A stretch of 64,000 nt of DNA from DASZOC01 sp035550975 (GTDB lineage: Bacteria > Actinomycetota > CADDZG01 > WHSQ01). The notes under the pieces are model-generated. The model did not search any database. It was not told the origin of the DNA and worked only from the letters and a program-made list of their open reading frames with translations. Below, piece by piece: positions 53,450 through 63,202 of this stretch. How positions within the stretch are numbered: the first letter of the stretch is position 1; the number at the start of each line of letters is the position of its first letter. The DNA is taken from NCBI GenBank assembly GCA_035550975.1, contig DASZOC010000066.1:1-64000 (forward strand), given 5' to 3'. The translations under genes and the position numbers were made by a program.

Positions 53450-54379
53450 TCACTCGACCAGCGTCCGGCCGGTAAGCCTCAGGAAGACGTCCTCGAGCGT
53501 GCTCCTCCGGACGACCGTCGTCTCCGGATGGATGTCGCGTGCCGTCACTGCGATGCTCGTGCGGTCGCCGTCGCCGGTGTACAGGAGGACGCGGTCGGGG
53601 AGGACCTCGATCCGGTCCGCGATCCCGTCCAGACGCGCGGCCGCCCGCTCCTGATGACCCGGCGCGAACCGCAGCTCGACCACCTCGCGCGTCGAGAACT
53701 CCGCGATGAGCTCGGCCGGCGAGCCTTCCGCCGCGATCTTCGCTTTATCCATCACGACGAGGCGGTCGCAGAGCTGCTCGGCCTCGTCCATGTAATGGGT
53801 CGTGATGATCAGCGTGACGCCGCGTTGCTTCAGGCGGTAGAGGCGGTCCCACAGCGCGTGCCTCGCTTGCGGGTCCAGCCCCGTCGTCGGCTCGTCGAGG
53901 ATCAACAAAGCAGGCTCGTTGATGAGGCCGCGCGCGATCGTCAAGCGCCGCTTCATGCCGCCGGAGAGCGGATCGACAACGCTGTCGCGCCTTTCGGCGA
54001 GCTGCACGAAACGGAGAAGCTCGTCTACTCGTGTCGCCAGCTCGGCTCCGGTGAGCCCGAAGTACCTCCCGTAGATGTAGAGGTTCTCCGACACCGTTAG
54101 TTCCGTATCGAGTGTGTCTTCCTGTGGCACGACACCGAGGCGCGCCCGTAGCTGCGAGCCTTGTCTGACCGGATCGAAGCCGAGTACCTCCAGAGTGCCG
54201 GCGGACGGCGGCGACACGGCCGCGATCATGCGCATGGTCGATGTCTTGCCGGCGCCGTTCGGGCCGAGGAATCCGAACGCCTGGCCCTTGTAGATGTCGA
54301 AGTCGATGTCGTCGACCGCCACCAGATCGGCGAAGCGCTTGGTCAACCCGCGCGCGCGGACGAGGGGTTCGTTCGACAT
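53450..54379 (-). CDS. ABC exporter ATP-binding protein
   Basis: 309 residues. Walker A is FLGPNGAGKTSTMRMI, signature DPLSGGMKRRLTIARGL, Walker B LLILDEPTTGLDPQ, H-loop TTHYMDEAEQLC. The C-terminal part (after about 225) is the extended regulatory region common to DrrA/NodI-type ATPases. First gene of the exporter operon. The start ATG 54379 lies 16 nt after the GH57 stop, so the operon may extend from the glucan genes. Confidence 0.93.
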   Translation of the reverse strand: MSNEPLVRARGLTKRFADLVAVDDIDFDIYKGQAFGFLGPNGAGKTSTMRMIAAVSPPSAGTLEVLGFDPVRQGSQLRARLGVVPQEDTLDTELTVSENLYIYGRYFGLTGAELATRVDELLRFVQLAERRDSVVDPLSGGMKRRLTIARGLINEPALLILDEPTTGLDPQARHALWDRLYRLKQRGVTLIITTHYMDEAEQLCDRLVVMDKAKIAAEGSPAELIAEFSTREVVELRFAPGHQERAAARLDGIADRIEVLPDRVLLYTGDGDRTSIAVTARDIHPETTVVRRSTLEDVFLRLTGRTLVE

Positions 54380-54395
54380 GGACGAGGAAGACTAG

Positions 54396-55886
54396 TCAGT
54401 CGGTGCGCTGGGTGGCGCTCGCGAAGACGTCCGCGCCCGTGCCGACGGAGGGATCGTTGCTCTTGGCGGTAGCGAGAAGGTCCAGCAGAGCTGCTTCCGG
54501 CCCCGGCTGCCCCAGCTCTTCCAGCAGGTCCAGCGTGCGCCCGGCGTAGCGCAGGACCTGGATCGTCTCGATGCCCCCGATGTCGTTGAAGAACCATCCG
54601 CAGCTGGTGAACATCGACATCGAGCTCGTCTGCATCTCGAGGAGCAGACGAGCGGTCAGCCCGTCTTCGTCCGTCAGCGGCCCCGATGCGTGTTCCTCGA
54701 GGAACGACTCCATGTCGCGCGCGCCGATCACGACGTCCACGTATGCGTCGCGTACGGCCCACGGATCCGCGAACAGCTTCGTGCCCATCCCCTCGAACGT
54801 CTCGTCCGCTGCGTCCCGCACGAGCTCGAGCCCGCGCCGCAACGGCGCGCGCCACTGCTGCGTCCAACCTGGTTCGCCACCGGTGGTGCAGCCGCAATCC
54901 GTCTTCCATCGCCCCACGCCGTGGGCACACGACCACGACGTGCCTTCACCCGGAATCAGGCGGACCTGTTCGGTTGCGGGGTGGTCCTGCAGGAAGGTCG
55001 CGTAGTTCGTGACTTCGAGCCCGCGCGCAGGTCCTTCGACGAACAACGCGTAGGCAAGTCCGAGCTCGCTGAACGTGTGGTGGTGACCGTACGTCTCGCC
55101 ATCGGTGGCGGCATGGACCAACCCGTCCGGCGTCGACTTCGCCTCGAAGAGGTCGACGAATCCTTCGCCGGAGGCCCCCGCACGGTCGAACGCGATCGCG
55201 CGCGAGATCGCACCGTCGTAGAAGAACACCGTCAAGGAGCGCCCGGATCCATCGCGGTGGAGGTACAGGTAGGGCTTCTTGGTGTCGAGGCCCGTCTCCT
55301 GGACGGGGATCCAGTCGCCGTCTTCGTCCTTGAGGTAGCCGGCCTGGTTAGGAGCCAGGATCGTGAACCCGACGCCCTCTTCGATCAGGACCTCGAGCGT
55401 GTCGTCGTCGGCCGCCGTTTCCGGAAGCCACATCCCTTGCGGCTCGCGTCCGAACCGGTGGCGGAAGTCGGCGAGGCCCCAGCGGACCTGCGTGCGGACG
55501 TCGCGAAGCGGTGACAGCGGCAGGATCGTGTGGTGGAACGCCTGCGCGATCGCGTTGCCGTGACCGAGCCTTTCGGTGCTCGACCGATCCGCCTCGATGA
55601 TCCTCGAATAGGTCTGGGGGTCGGCGCGCTCCATCCACGCGAGCAGCGTCGGCCCGATGTTGAAAGACAGGCGCGCGAAGTTGTTGACGTCTCGTTCGAC
55701 TCCGTCGCCGGCGGGGACGCGCGCGAACGCGTTCGGCCGGTAGCTCTCTGCGTGTACCCGCTCGTTCCAGTCGTGGAAGGGGGCCGCGCCCGGCTGCTCG
55801 GGGATCTCGCCCGACCACGGGTCCTCACGCGGAGGTTGGTAGAAGTGAGCGTGGACGGTTAGCCGGCCGGTCACACCCTCAGCCAT
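54396..55886 (-). CDS. glycoside hydrolase family 57 protein
   Basis: About 496 residues. The GH57 N-terminal motif is VHAHFYQPPREDPW; later LPETAADDDTLEVL and AATDGETYGHHHTF carry candidate catalytic residues (Glu and Asp of the conserved regions), with a C-terminal DUF3536-like part including CSWSC/CGC-type cysteines (TSWSCAHGVGRWKTDCGC). Probably an alpha-amylase or branching-like enzyme on alpha-glucans. The start is ATG 55886 or GTG 55874; either overlaps the glgB stop, so it is coupled to the glycogen operon. Confidence 0.88.
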   Translation of the reverse strand: MAEGVTGRLTVHAHFYQPPREDPWSGEIPEQPGAAPFHDWNERVHAESYRPNAFARVPAGDGVERDVNNFARLSFNIGPTLLAWMERADPQTYSRIIEADRSSTERLGHGNAIAQAFHHTILPLSPLRDVRTQVRWGLADFRHRFGREPQGMWLPETAADDDTLEVLIEEGVGFTILAPNQAGYLKDEDGDWIPVQETGLDTKKPYLYLHRDGSGRSLTVFFYDGAISRAIAFDRAGASGEGFVDLFEAKSTPDGLVHAATDGETYGHHHTFSELGLAYALFVEGPARGLEVTNYATFLQDHPATEQVRLIPGEGTSWSCAHGVGRWKTDCGCTTGGEPGWTQQWRAPLRRGLELVRDAADETFEGMGTKLFADPWAVRDAYVDVVIGARDMESFLEEHASGPLTDEDGLTARLLLEMQTSSMSMFTSCGWFFNDIGGIETIQVLRYAGRTLDLLEELGQPGPEAALLDLLATAKSNDPSVGTGADVFASATQRTD

Positions 55887-58060
55887 ACGACGCCCAGCGG
55901 CGGTAACGTCATCAACGCCGAGTACGGGAGGCCGTGCCACGGCTCCGGCTCCGCAACGACGGACCCCATGTTGCCCGTGCCGGAGCCGCCGTAGACGGCG
56001 GCGTCGCTGTTGATGACTTCCTCGTAGCGCCCCTTCTTGGGAAGCCCGACGCGGAACCCGGTCCGGGGCACCGGCGCCATGTTCGCGATGCAGACCAGAT
56101 GTTCGTCGGTCTTGGACCCCGTCCGGTAGAACGAGAAGACGTTGTTGTCGGCGTCGTTCGCGTCGATCCATTGGAACGTCTCGGGCACCGAGTCACGTTC
56201 CCATAGCGCGGGTGACTCCCGGTAGACCCGGTTGAGGTCCGCGACCAGCCTCCTCACACCGTCGTGGCCGGGGTCCTCCAGCAGGTGCCAGTCGACGCTC
56301 CCGTCGTGGTCCCACTCACGTTCCTGCCCGATCTCGCCGCCCATGAAGACGAGCTGCTTGCCCGGGTGGGCCCACATGTACGCGAACAACGACCGCAGGT
56401 TCGCGAGCTTCTGCCATTTGTCGCCCGGCATCTTCCGGAGGAGCGAGCCCTTCCCGTGCACGACCTCGTCGTGGGAGAGCGGGAGCATGAAGTTCTCGCT
56501 CCACGCGTACATCATCGAGAACGTCAACTGGTTGTGATGGAAGCGCCGGTAGATCGCGTCCTTCGAGAAGTAGGCAAGGGTGTCGTGCATCCAGCCCATG
56601 TTCCATTTGAAGCCGAAGCCGAGGCCGCCGAGATGCACCGGCCTGCTTACGCCGGGCCACGCCGTCGATTCCTCCGCGATCATCAACACGCCGGGACGGG
56701 AGTCGTGCACGACGGTATTGAGCTCTTTCATGAAGGAGATCGCTTCGAGGTTCTCACGGCCCCCGAACGGGTTCGGTACCCACTCGCCTTCCTTGCGCGA
56801 GTAATCGAGGTACAGCATCGATGCGACGGCATCGACACGGAGCCCGTCGATGTGCAGCTCGTCGATCCAGTAGAGCGCGTTTGCGATCAGGAAGTTGCGA
56901 ACCTCATTACGGCCGTAGTTGAAGACCAGCGTGCCCCAGTCCGGATGCTCGCCTTTGCGAGGGTCCGAGTGCTCGTAGAGGCCCGTGCCGTCGAAACGCG
57001 CCAGCGCCCACTCGTCCTTCGGGAAGTGCGCCGGCACCCAGTCGACGATCACGCCGATGCCCGCCTTGTGCAACGTGTCGACGAGGAAGCGGAAGTCGTC
57101 GGGCGTCCCGTAGCGTGCCGTCGGGGCGAAGTAGTTGCTGACCTGGTAGCCCCAGGAGCCACCGAAGGGATGCTCGGCGACGGGAAGCATCTCGACGTGC
57201 GTGAAGCCCATGTCGGTGCAGTAGTCGGCGAGCAACGGCGCCATCTCGCGGTAGGTCAACGACGAACCATCTTCGTGACGCCGCCAGGAACCGAGATGCA
57301 CCTCGTAGACGGACAGCGGCGATGCCTGGGGATCGCTTGCTTCGCGGCGAGCGACCCACTCCTCGTCGGTGAAGCGGTAGTGCGGCTGATGGACCCGGCA
57401 CGCCGTTCCCGGAGGCTCTTCCGTCTGGAACGCATACGGGTCCGATTTCAGGATCAACGATCCCTGTGCCGACACCACCTCGAACTTGTAGTACGCGCCT
57501 TCGCCCACGTCCGGGATGAACAGCTCCCAGACGCCCGACGAACCGAGGCTGCGCATCGGGTGGATCCGTCCGTCCCAGCTGTTGAAATCTCCGACCACAC
57601 GAACGCTGCGCGCGTTCGGTGCCCACACGGCGAAACCGACCCCGGTGACACCGCGCTCGGTGCGGACGTGTGCGCCGAGCTTCTCGTAGAGCTTCCGGTG
57701 GCTGCCCTCGCCGGCGAGGTGAAGGTCCACGTCACCCAGTGTCGGCAGGAACGAATAGGGGTCGCGCAACGTGAAGCTCTGTCCTCCCGGGTACGTCACC
57801 TCCAGGAAGTAGTCGGAGGTCGCGTCCTCCACGTGTCCCTCGAACAGTCCCTGCTCGTGGACCTTGTCGAGCTTCGCCACGACCTCGCCCTCGATCATGA
57901 TCGCGACCGTCTCTGCCTCCGGCCGCCACGCACGCACGACTGCCTCCCCGTCGCCGTCGGGGTGACGCCCGAGAAGACCGTGTGGGTCACGGAGCTCACC
58001 CTTCACCAGGCGTTCGACGCGATCGCCGGGCGCGGTCGAGCGCGGTTCGGTCCTCTTCAT
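55871..58060 (-). CDS. glgB: 1,4-alpha-glucan branching enzyme GlgB
   Basis: About 729 residues, GH13. N-terminal CBM48-type domains (GVTGVGFAVWAPNARSVRVV) precede the barrel. Catalytic residues are Asp in LRVDAVASMLYLDYSRKEGEW, Glu in LMIAEESTAWPGVS and Asp in LPLSHDEVVHGKGSLL. The start is ATG 58060 with GGAGG 7 nt upstream, giving an ATGA overlap with the maltokinase stop. It introduces alpha-1,6 branches into glucan made by GlgE. Confidence 0.96.
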   Translation of the reverse strand: MKRTEPRSTAPGDRVERLVKGELRDPHGLLGRHPDGDGEAVVRAWRPEAETVAIMIEGEVVAKLDKVHEQGLFEGHVEDATSDYFLEVTYPGGQSFTLRDPYSFLPTLGDVDLHLAGEGSHRKLYEKLGAHVRTERGVTGVGFAVWAPNARSVRVVGDFNSWDGRIHPMRSLGSSGVWELFIPDVGEGAYYKFEVVSAQGSLILKSDPYAFQTEEPPGTACRVHQPHYRFTDEEWVARREASDPQASPLSVYEVHLGSWRRHEDGSSLTYREMAPLLADYCTDMGFTHVEMLPVAEHPFGGSWGYQVSNYFAPTARYGTPDDFRFLVDTLHKAGIGVIVDWVPAHFPKDEWALARFDGTGLYEHSDPRKGEHPDWGTLVFNYGRNEVRNFLIANALYWIDELHIDGLRVDAVASMLYLDYSRKEGEWVPNPFGGRENLEAISFMKELNTVVHDSRPGVLMIAEESTAWPGVSRPVHLGGLGFGFKWNMGWMHDTLAYFSKDAIYRRFHHNQLTFSMMYAWSENFMLPLSHDEVVHGKGSLLRKMPGDKWQKLANLRSLFAYMWAHPGKQLVFMGGEIGQEREWDHDGSVDWHLLEDPGHDGVRRLVADLNRVYRESPALWERDSVPETFQWIDANDADNNVFSFYRTGSKTDEHLVCIANMAPVPRTGFRVGLPKKGRYEEVINSDAAVYGGSGTGNMGSVVAEPEPWHGLPYSALMTLPPLGVVWLRV

Positions 58061-59457
58061 CCGGTCGCCTCCAGGGTTCGCTTTATCCCGTACAGCGGTA
58101 TCCGTACCCAATCCGGCCGATGTCCCTCCTCGTAAGCAAGCTCGTAGAGAGCTTTTTCGAGCTCCAAAGCATCCAGAAGGGCGCCGAAGGAGTCCCTGTC
58201 GTGTGGCAGGAAACGCCCCTCGTGTGCCCTCGTGAGGTAACCCGCGAGGAAACGTTCACGGGCGATCGCCTCCCAGCAGCGAGCCCACGGCTCGAGCCGC
58301 GCCCACTCGTCGGACGCTGGTTCGGCACGAGCGAACAGAGCGGCGACCGAGGCGTAGTTGAACGAGCGCAACATCCCCGCGACGTCCTTCAACGGCGACC
58401 GCTTCGCGCGGCGTTCTTCGAGACTGCGGAGGGGTTCGCCTTCGAAGTCCAGGATCATCCAGCCGCGCGGCGTCGTCAGCACCTGACCGAGATGCAGGTC
58501 GCCGTGGACCCTCGTCTTGGCGCCGATATCCTCCAGCTCCCGCAGCCGGTGGGTTCGCTCGAGGATCCGGTCGCGCAGGTCGCGCACGATGCCTGATCGC
58601 TCCGACGAGGCGGCGATCGCGTCCGCGAGCTCGTCGACGTCGTCGGGCGTCATCGGCTCCGGGGCGAACTCGTGGTCGGTGTCGCCGCGCGAGAGGCTGA
58701 CGTGCATCGAAGCGATCACGTCGCCGAGCTCGCCGATCGCGTTCAGGAGGTCACCGGCGCGTTCGTCTACGAGGAACCTCTGGTCCTCGGCCGCGTCTGC
58801 CGGGTCCACCTCGTCGTACAGAGCGTTCAGTCGCTCCAGCACGTACTCCCATGCATCGATGCCATCGGTCAGAAACTGCTGAGCGATGCCGAGATCGATC
58901 TCGGCATCGTCACCCTCGAGCGTCGTCTCGTAGGTGATCTCGCCGACCTGGGCGGGAACGTTCTCGAAGCCTTCGCTCGTGAGGCGGCGGTTCAGCTCGA
59001 GGTCGGGGTTGATCCCGATCTCGAGGCGGCGGAAGAACTTCAGGATCACCTGGTCCAACACGATGGATGTATTCGACTGCTCGGCCCCCATGATGCGCAC
59101 CGAATCGGAGCCGGGCGGGGGGGCGAGCGGGTCGAGACCCGGGCCTCCGAAGTGGAAGACGCCGTTCACGCCCTTGATCGAGTCCCCGTGCGCCATCAAC
59201 TCACCCAGGAGCTTCAACCGATCGGGGTCCGCCGTTGCGTCGCGCGGCGAGCCATCTGCTTCGACCAAGAGTGGCAGCTGATAGTGGAGGGTGCGCCCGC
59301 CGACCTCGATGGAGACGATCGTCAGCACGAAAGCGGGCGGGCCGTCGGACAGGATGACTTCGTCGACGAGCTCGATGTCACCGGCGTCCTCGCCCTTGTA
59401 GCCGAACCAGCGCTGTCCCGAGAGGTACCCGCGCAATCCTTCGGTGTCGGTGATCAT
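58057..59457 (-). CDS. mak: maltokinase (Mak/Pep2)
   Basis: 466 residues. N-terminal cap typical of maltokinases (LSGQRWFGYKGEDAG), and a phosphotransferase core with RVHGDLHLGQVLTTPRGW and MILDFEGEPLRSLEERR. It phosphorylates maltose from TreS to maltose-1-phosphate, the GlgE substrate. ATGA overlaps connect it to treS before and glgB after. It is a separate protein rather than fused to TreS as in some bacteria. Confidence 0.93.
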   Translation of the reverse strand: MITDTEGLRGYLSGQRWFGYKGEDAGDIELVDEVILSDGPPAFVLTIVSIEVGGRTLHYQLPLLVEADGSPRDATADPDRLKLLGELMAHGDSIKGVNGVFHFGGPGLDPLAPPPGSDSVRIMGAEQSNTSIVLDQVILKFFRRLEIGINPDLELNRRLTSEGFENVPAQVGEITYETTLEGDDAEIDLGIAQQFLTDGIDAWEYVLERLNALYDEVDPADAAEDQRFLVDERAGDLLNAIGELGDVIASMHVSLSRGDTDHEFAPEPMTPDDVDELADAIAASSERSGIVRDLRDRILERTHRLRELEDIGAKTRVHGDLHLGQVLTTPRGWMILDFEGEPLRSLEERRAKRSPLKDVAGMLRSFNYASVAALFARAEPASDEWARLEPWARCWEAIARERFLAGYLTRAHEGRFLPHDRDSFGALLDALELEKALYELAYEEGHRPDWVRIPLYGIKRTLEATG

Positions 59458-61142
59458 GTGCCCGTCTCCTCACGTGTCAGCTGGAACCAGTAGAAACTGT
59501 GGGGGCCGAACGTCAGCAGATAGGGCAGCTCGCCGATCCGGGGGAAGCGCTCCCGCCCGAGGAGCTCGACCGGGTACATCCCTTCCCATTCCGATAGGTC
59601 GAGCTCGGCCGCCTGTGCGCGGCCGGACAGGTTGTTCACGCACAGAACGACATCGTCGGCGAGCGTCCTGACATAGGCGAACACGGCAGGATTCTCCGGA
59701 TGCAGCACCTCGAAGGTCCCGAGCCCGAACACCGGATGTTGCTTGCGTACGGCAAGCAGCTTGCGGAACCACTGCAAGAACGAGTGCTGGTCGCGCAGTT
59801 GCGCCTCGACGTTCGTCGCCTGGTAGCCGTAGACGGGGTCTAGCAGCACGGGGAGGTAGAGCTGCGCGAAGTCACACCTGGAGAACCCGGCATTGCGGTC
59901 GCCGGTCCATTGCATCGGCGTCCGAACGCCGTCGCGGTCACCGAGGTAGATGTTGTCGCCCATCCCGAGCTCGTCGCCATAATAGATGATCGGCGTTCCC
60001 GGCAGCGAGAACAGGATCGCGTGGAACTGCTCCATCTGGTCGCGTGAGTTCTCGAGCAGCGGCGCCAGCCGTCGCCGGATCCCCAGGTTGAGCTTCATCC
60101 TCGGGTCTTTGGCGTACTCGTTGTACATGTAGTCGCGCTCTTCGTCGGTGACCATCTCGAGCGTCAGCTCGTCGTGGTTACGCAGGAAGATCCCCCACTG
60201 GCAGTTCTGCGGGATATCGGGCGTCTTCTCGAGCGTCTCGACGATCGGGTACCGGACCTGCCTGCGGGCGGCCATGAACAAGCGCGGCATCAACGGGAAG
60301 TGGAACGCCATGTGACATTCGTCGCCGTTGTCGCCGAAGTAGTCGACGACGTCCTCCGGCCATTGATTCGCCTCCGCGAGCAGCACGCGGCCCTCGTAGA
60401 GCTTGTCGACCTCGCTGCGGACGCGCTTCAGGAATTCGTGGGTTTCCGGAAGGTTCTCTCCGTTCGTTCCGTCGCGTTCGAACAGGTAGGGAACCGCATC
60501 GAGCCGGAAGCCGTCCAAGCCGAGGTCCATCCAGAAGCGGACCGCGGCAAGCATCTGCTCTTGGACCTCGGGGTTGTCGTAGTTGAGATCGGGCTGATGC
60601 GAGAAGAACCGGTGCCAGTAGTACGCCTGCGCTTCGTCATCCCACGTCCAATTCGACGACTCCGTGTCGAGGAAGATGATCCGCGCCTCTTCGTACCTGT
60701 TCGGGGTGTCGCTCCACACGTACCAGTCCCGCTTCGGCGAGGCCGGGTTGCGTGCTTCCTGGAACCAGGGGTGCTGGTCGGACGTGTGGTTCATGACGAG
60801 ATCGGTGACGACGCGTATCCCCCGGCTGTGAGCTGCGTCGAGGAACTCCATGAAGTCGTTCAGGTTGCCGTATTCCGGAAGGATCGAGTAGAAGTCCGAG
60901 ATGTCGTAGCCGCCATCTCGCAGCGGCGACTGATAGAACGGCAACAGCCACAGACAGTCGACCCCGAGCCACTCGAGGTAGTCCATCTTCTCGATGAGCC
61001 CTCGGAAGTCTCCGGAGCCGTCGGCGTTCGAGTCGTAGAAGCTCCGGACGTACAGCTCGTAGAAGACGGCGGACTTGTACCACTGAGGGTCGTTCGCGAC
61101 GTTGAGGACGCCGCCCGCGGCGGGCGCGAGCTCCTTGGTCAC
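59454..61142 (-). CDS. treS: trehalose synthase TreS
   Basis: 562 residues, GH13. PQWYKSAVFYELYVRSFYDSN near the start is diagnostic. Catalytic residues are Asp in LDGFRLDAVPYLFERDG, Glu in VLLAEANQWPEDVVDYFGD and Asp in FLRNHDELTLEMVTDEE. It isomerises trehalose and maltose, feeding maltokinase. It starts at GTG 61142, immediately after the GlgE stop, and its stop overlaps mak (ATGA). Confidence 0.95.
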   Translation of the reverse strand: MTKELAPAAGGVLNVANDPQWYKSAVFYELYVRSFYDSNADGSGDFRGLIEKMDYLEWLGVDCLWLLPFYQSPLRDGGYDISDFYSILPEYGNLNDFMEFLDAAHSRGIRVVTDLVMNHTSDQHPWFQEARNPASPKRDWYVWSDTPNRYEEARIIFLDTESSNWTWDDEAQAYYWHRFFSHQPDLNYDNPEVQEQMLAAVRFWMDLGLDGFRLDAVPYLFERDGTNGENLPETHEFLKRVRSEVDKLYEGRVLLAEANQWPEDVVDYFGDNGDECHMAFHFPLMPRLFMAARRQVRYPIVETLEKTPDIPQNCQWGIFLRNHDELTLEMVTDEERDYMYNEYAKDPRMKLNLGIRRRLAPLLENSRDQMEQFHAILFSLPGTPIIYYGDELGMGDNIYLGDRDGVRTPMQWTGDRNAGFSRCDFAQLYLPVLLDPVYGYQATNVEAQLRDQHSFLQWFRKLLAVRKQHPVFGLGTFEVLHPENPAVFAYVRTLADDVVLCVNNLSGRAQAAELDLSEWEGMYPVELLGRERFPRIGELPYLLTFGPHSFYWFQLTREETGT

Positions 61143-63107
61143 TTAGACGGTGATCCGGAAGATGTGTGCCGGCTCTTCGCTCGGGTCCAGCCGTACGTAG
61201 TTGTGCGGACCGTTCCACACGTAGCGCGTCTCGGTGATCAGGTCGTGGACCTCGAAGGGTTCTCCTGTTCTTACCCCCAGCGCGTCGAGGTCGAGCGTCA
61301 CCGTCGCTTCCTCCCAGAAGAACGGATTCAGGCTGACGACGGCGAGGATCGTCTCGGTCCCGGGAGCCGACTTCGAGAACACGATGATGTTGTCCTTGTC
61401 GGACGTGTGGAACGTCAGGTTGGTGAGCTCGCTCAAGGCACTGTGCTTCCGGCGGATGTCGTTGATGCGCGTGATGTAGGGCGTCAGGTTTCCGGCTGCG
61501 GAATAGTGGCGGTGCTTGATCTCGTACTTCTCGGAGTCGAGGTACTCCTCGCTACCTTCCCTGACGGGAGTGTTCTCGAACAGCTCGTAGCCGGAATAGA
61601 TCCCGTAGGTGGGAGATAACAACGCCGCGAGCACGAGCCTGATCTTGAAAGCGGGGGGACCGCCCGACTGCAGGTACTCGTGCAGGATGTCGGGCGTGTT
61701 GGCGAAGAAGTTGGGCCGGAAGTAATCGGCCGAACGAGTCTGTGTCAGCTCCGTCAGATACTCGGTGAGCTCGTACTTCGTGTTGCGCCACGTGAAGTAC
61801 GTGTAGCTCTGCGTGAACCCGAGCTTGGCGAGCTTGTGCATCACCTTCGGGCGCGTGAAAGCCTCCGCGAGGAAGATCAGGTCGGGGTGCTGCGTGGTGA
61901 GCTCGTCGATCACCCATTCCCAGAATGGGAATGCCTTCGTGTGTGGGTTGTCGACTCGGAAGACCTTCACTCCGTGCGAGATCCAGTACTCGAGGACCGA
62001 CTTCAGTTCCTGCCACAGGCCCTCTCGGTCTTGCGTGTCGAAGTCGACGGGGTAGATGTCCTGGTATTTCTTCGGAGGATTCTCCGCGTACTGGATCGAC
62101 CCGTCCGGGCGTTGCACGAACCAGTCTGGGTGTTCTTTGACCCAGGGGTGGTCCGGCGAGCACTGGATCGCGAAGTCGAGGGCGATCTCGAGCCCGACCT
62201 CGTCGGCCGCGGTGACGAAGGCATCGAAGTCGGCGATCGTGCCGAGATCCGGGTGGATCGCGGTGTGGCCTCCCTCGGGCCCGCCGATCGCCCACGGGCT
62301 GCCGACGTCTTTCGGGCCGGCCTCGAGGATGTTGTTCTTGCCCTTGCGGAACGCAGTCCCGATGGGGTGGATCGGCGGGAGGTAGACGATGTCGAAGCCC
62401 ATGTCGGCGATCCGGCCGAGCTCCTTCGCGGCGGTCTTGAACGTGCCGTGCTTACCCTTGGGGCCGGTCGACCGAGGGAACATCTCGTACCAGGCGCCGA
62501 ACCGAGCCCGTTGCCGGTCGACCGTCAGCTCCAGGGTCGCGGAGGTCGCCGCGTTCGTGCGGTCGGGGTTGCGCGCCATCAGGTCTTCGAGCGTCTCGTC
62601 GAGCGCCGCGGCGATACGACGGTCCGGTTTGTCGGCCGGGCCCTTCTTCGACCCCGGCGCCCGCAGCTTCGCTACCGCGTCCGTCAGCCGTTTCCTGTCC
62701 TTAGCGGCGGCTGCCTCTATCCGGCGTTCGATCAGCAGCGCCCCCTCCTGCAGCTCCAGGTCCACGTCCTGGCCCGCATCGACCTTCTTGATCAGGTCTC
62801 GGCGCCAGGTCGCGAAGCGATCCGTCCACGCCTGGATCGCGTACTGCAGGCGCCCCAGGCGCTCCGGCTGGAGCTCGCCTTCCCAACGGTCGTTGCCGAC
62901 ATGCATCATGGAAGCCTCGGCCCACCTGGTCGTACCAGCCGGGCGGTAGCGAACGACCGCGCGGAGCTCGGCGGTCCCGTCGCGGAAGATGTCGGCGCTT
63001 ACCGCGAGGCGGTCGCCGACGATCGCTTTCGCACGGTGCCGCCCGCAGTCGACCTCCGGGCGTATCGATTCGATGACGATGGGCGTATAGGCGGTCTTTG
63101 GGGGCAT
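61143..63107 (-). CDS. glgE: alpha-1,4-glucan:maltose-1-phosphate maltosyltransferase GlgE
   Basis: 654 residues, GH13_3. Family segments include IESIRPEVDCGRHRAKAIVG, the N-terminal helical dimer part and MGFDIVYLPPIHPIGTAFRKGKNN. The nucleophile Asp is in VKVFRVDNPHTKAFPFWEW and the acid Glu in LIFLAEAFTRPKVMHKL. ATG 63107 has GAAGGA upstream. It is first in the glgE-treS-mak-glgB-GH57 operon and extends alpha-1,4 glucan with maltose-1-phosphate. Confidence 0.96.
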   Translation of the reverse strand: MPPKTAYTPIVIESIRPEVDCGRHRAKAIVGDRLAVSADIFRDGTAELRAVVRYRPAGTTRWAEASMMHVGNDRWEGELQPERLGRLQYAIQAWTDRFATWRRDLIKKVDAGQDVDLELQEGALLIERRIEAAAAKDRKRLTDAVAKLRAPGSKKGPADKPDRRIAAALDETLEDLMARNPDRTNAATSATLELTVDRQRARFGAWYEMFPRSTGPKGKHGTFKTAAKELGRIADMGFDIVYLPPIHPIGTAFRKGKNNILEAGPKDVGSPWAIGGPEGGHTAIHPDLGTIADFDAFVTAADEVGLEIALDFAIQCSPDHPWVKEHPDWFVQRPDGSIQYAENPPKKYQDIYPVDFDTQDREGLWQELKSVLEYWISHGVKVFRVDNPHTKAFPFWEWVIDELTTQHPDLIFLAEAFTRPKVMHKLAKLGFTQSYTYFTWRNTKYELTEYLTELTQTRSADYFRPNFFANTPDILHEYLQSGGPPAFKIRLVLAALLSPTYGIYSGYELFENTPVREGSEEYLDSEKYEIKHRHYSAAGNLTPYITRINDIRRKHSALSELTNLTFHTSDKDNIIVFSKSAPGTETILAVVSLNPFFWEEATVTLDLDALGVRTGEPFEVHDLITETRYVWNGPHNYVRLDPSEEPAHIFRITV

Positions 63108-63202
63108 AACGTGGTCCTTCGAGATCGTCGCGGCCGGTCTCTTTATGGCCAGGCTACAGTCCATTACCCTTCCCTCGTGTTCCGATTCCTGCGGTCCGCG
63201 TG

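Noticed and set aside
56264..58135. 623-codon plus-strand frame opposite glgB
   Set aside because: Shadow of glgB; no start signal and no recognisable domain.
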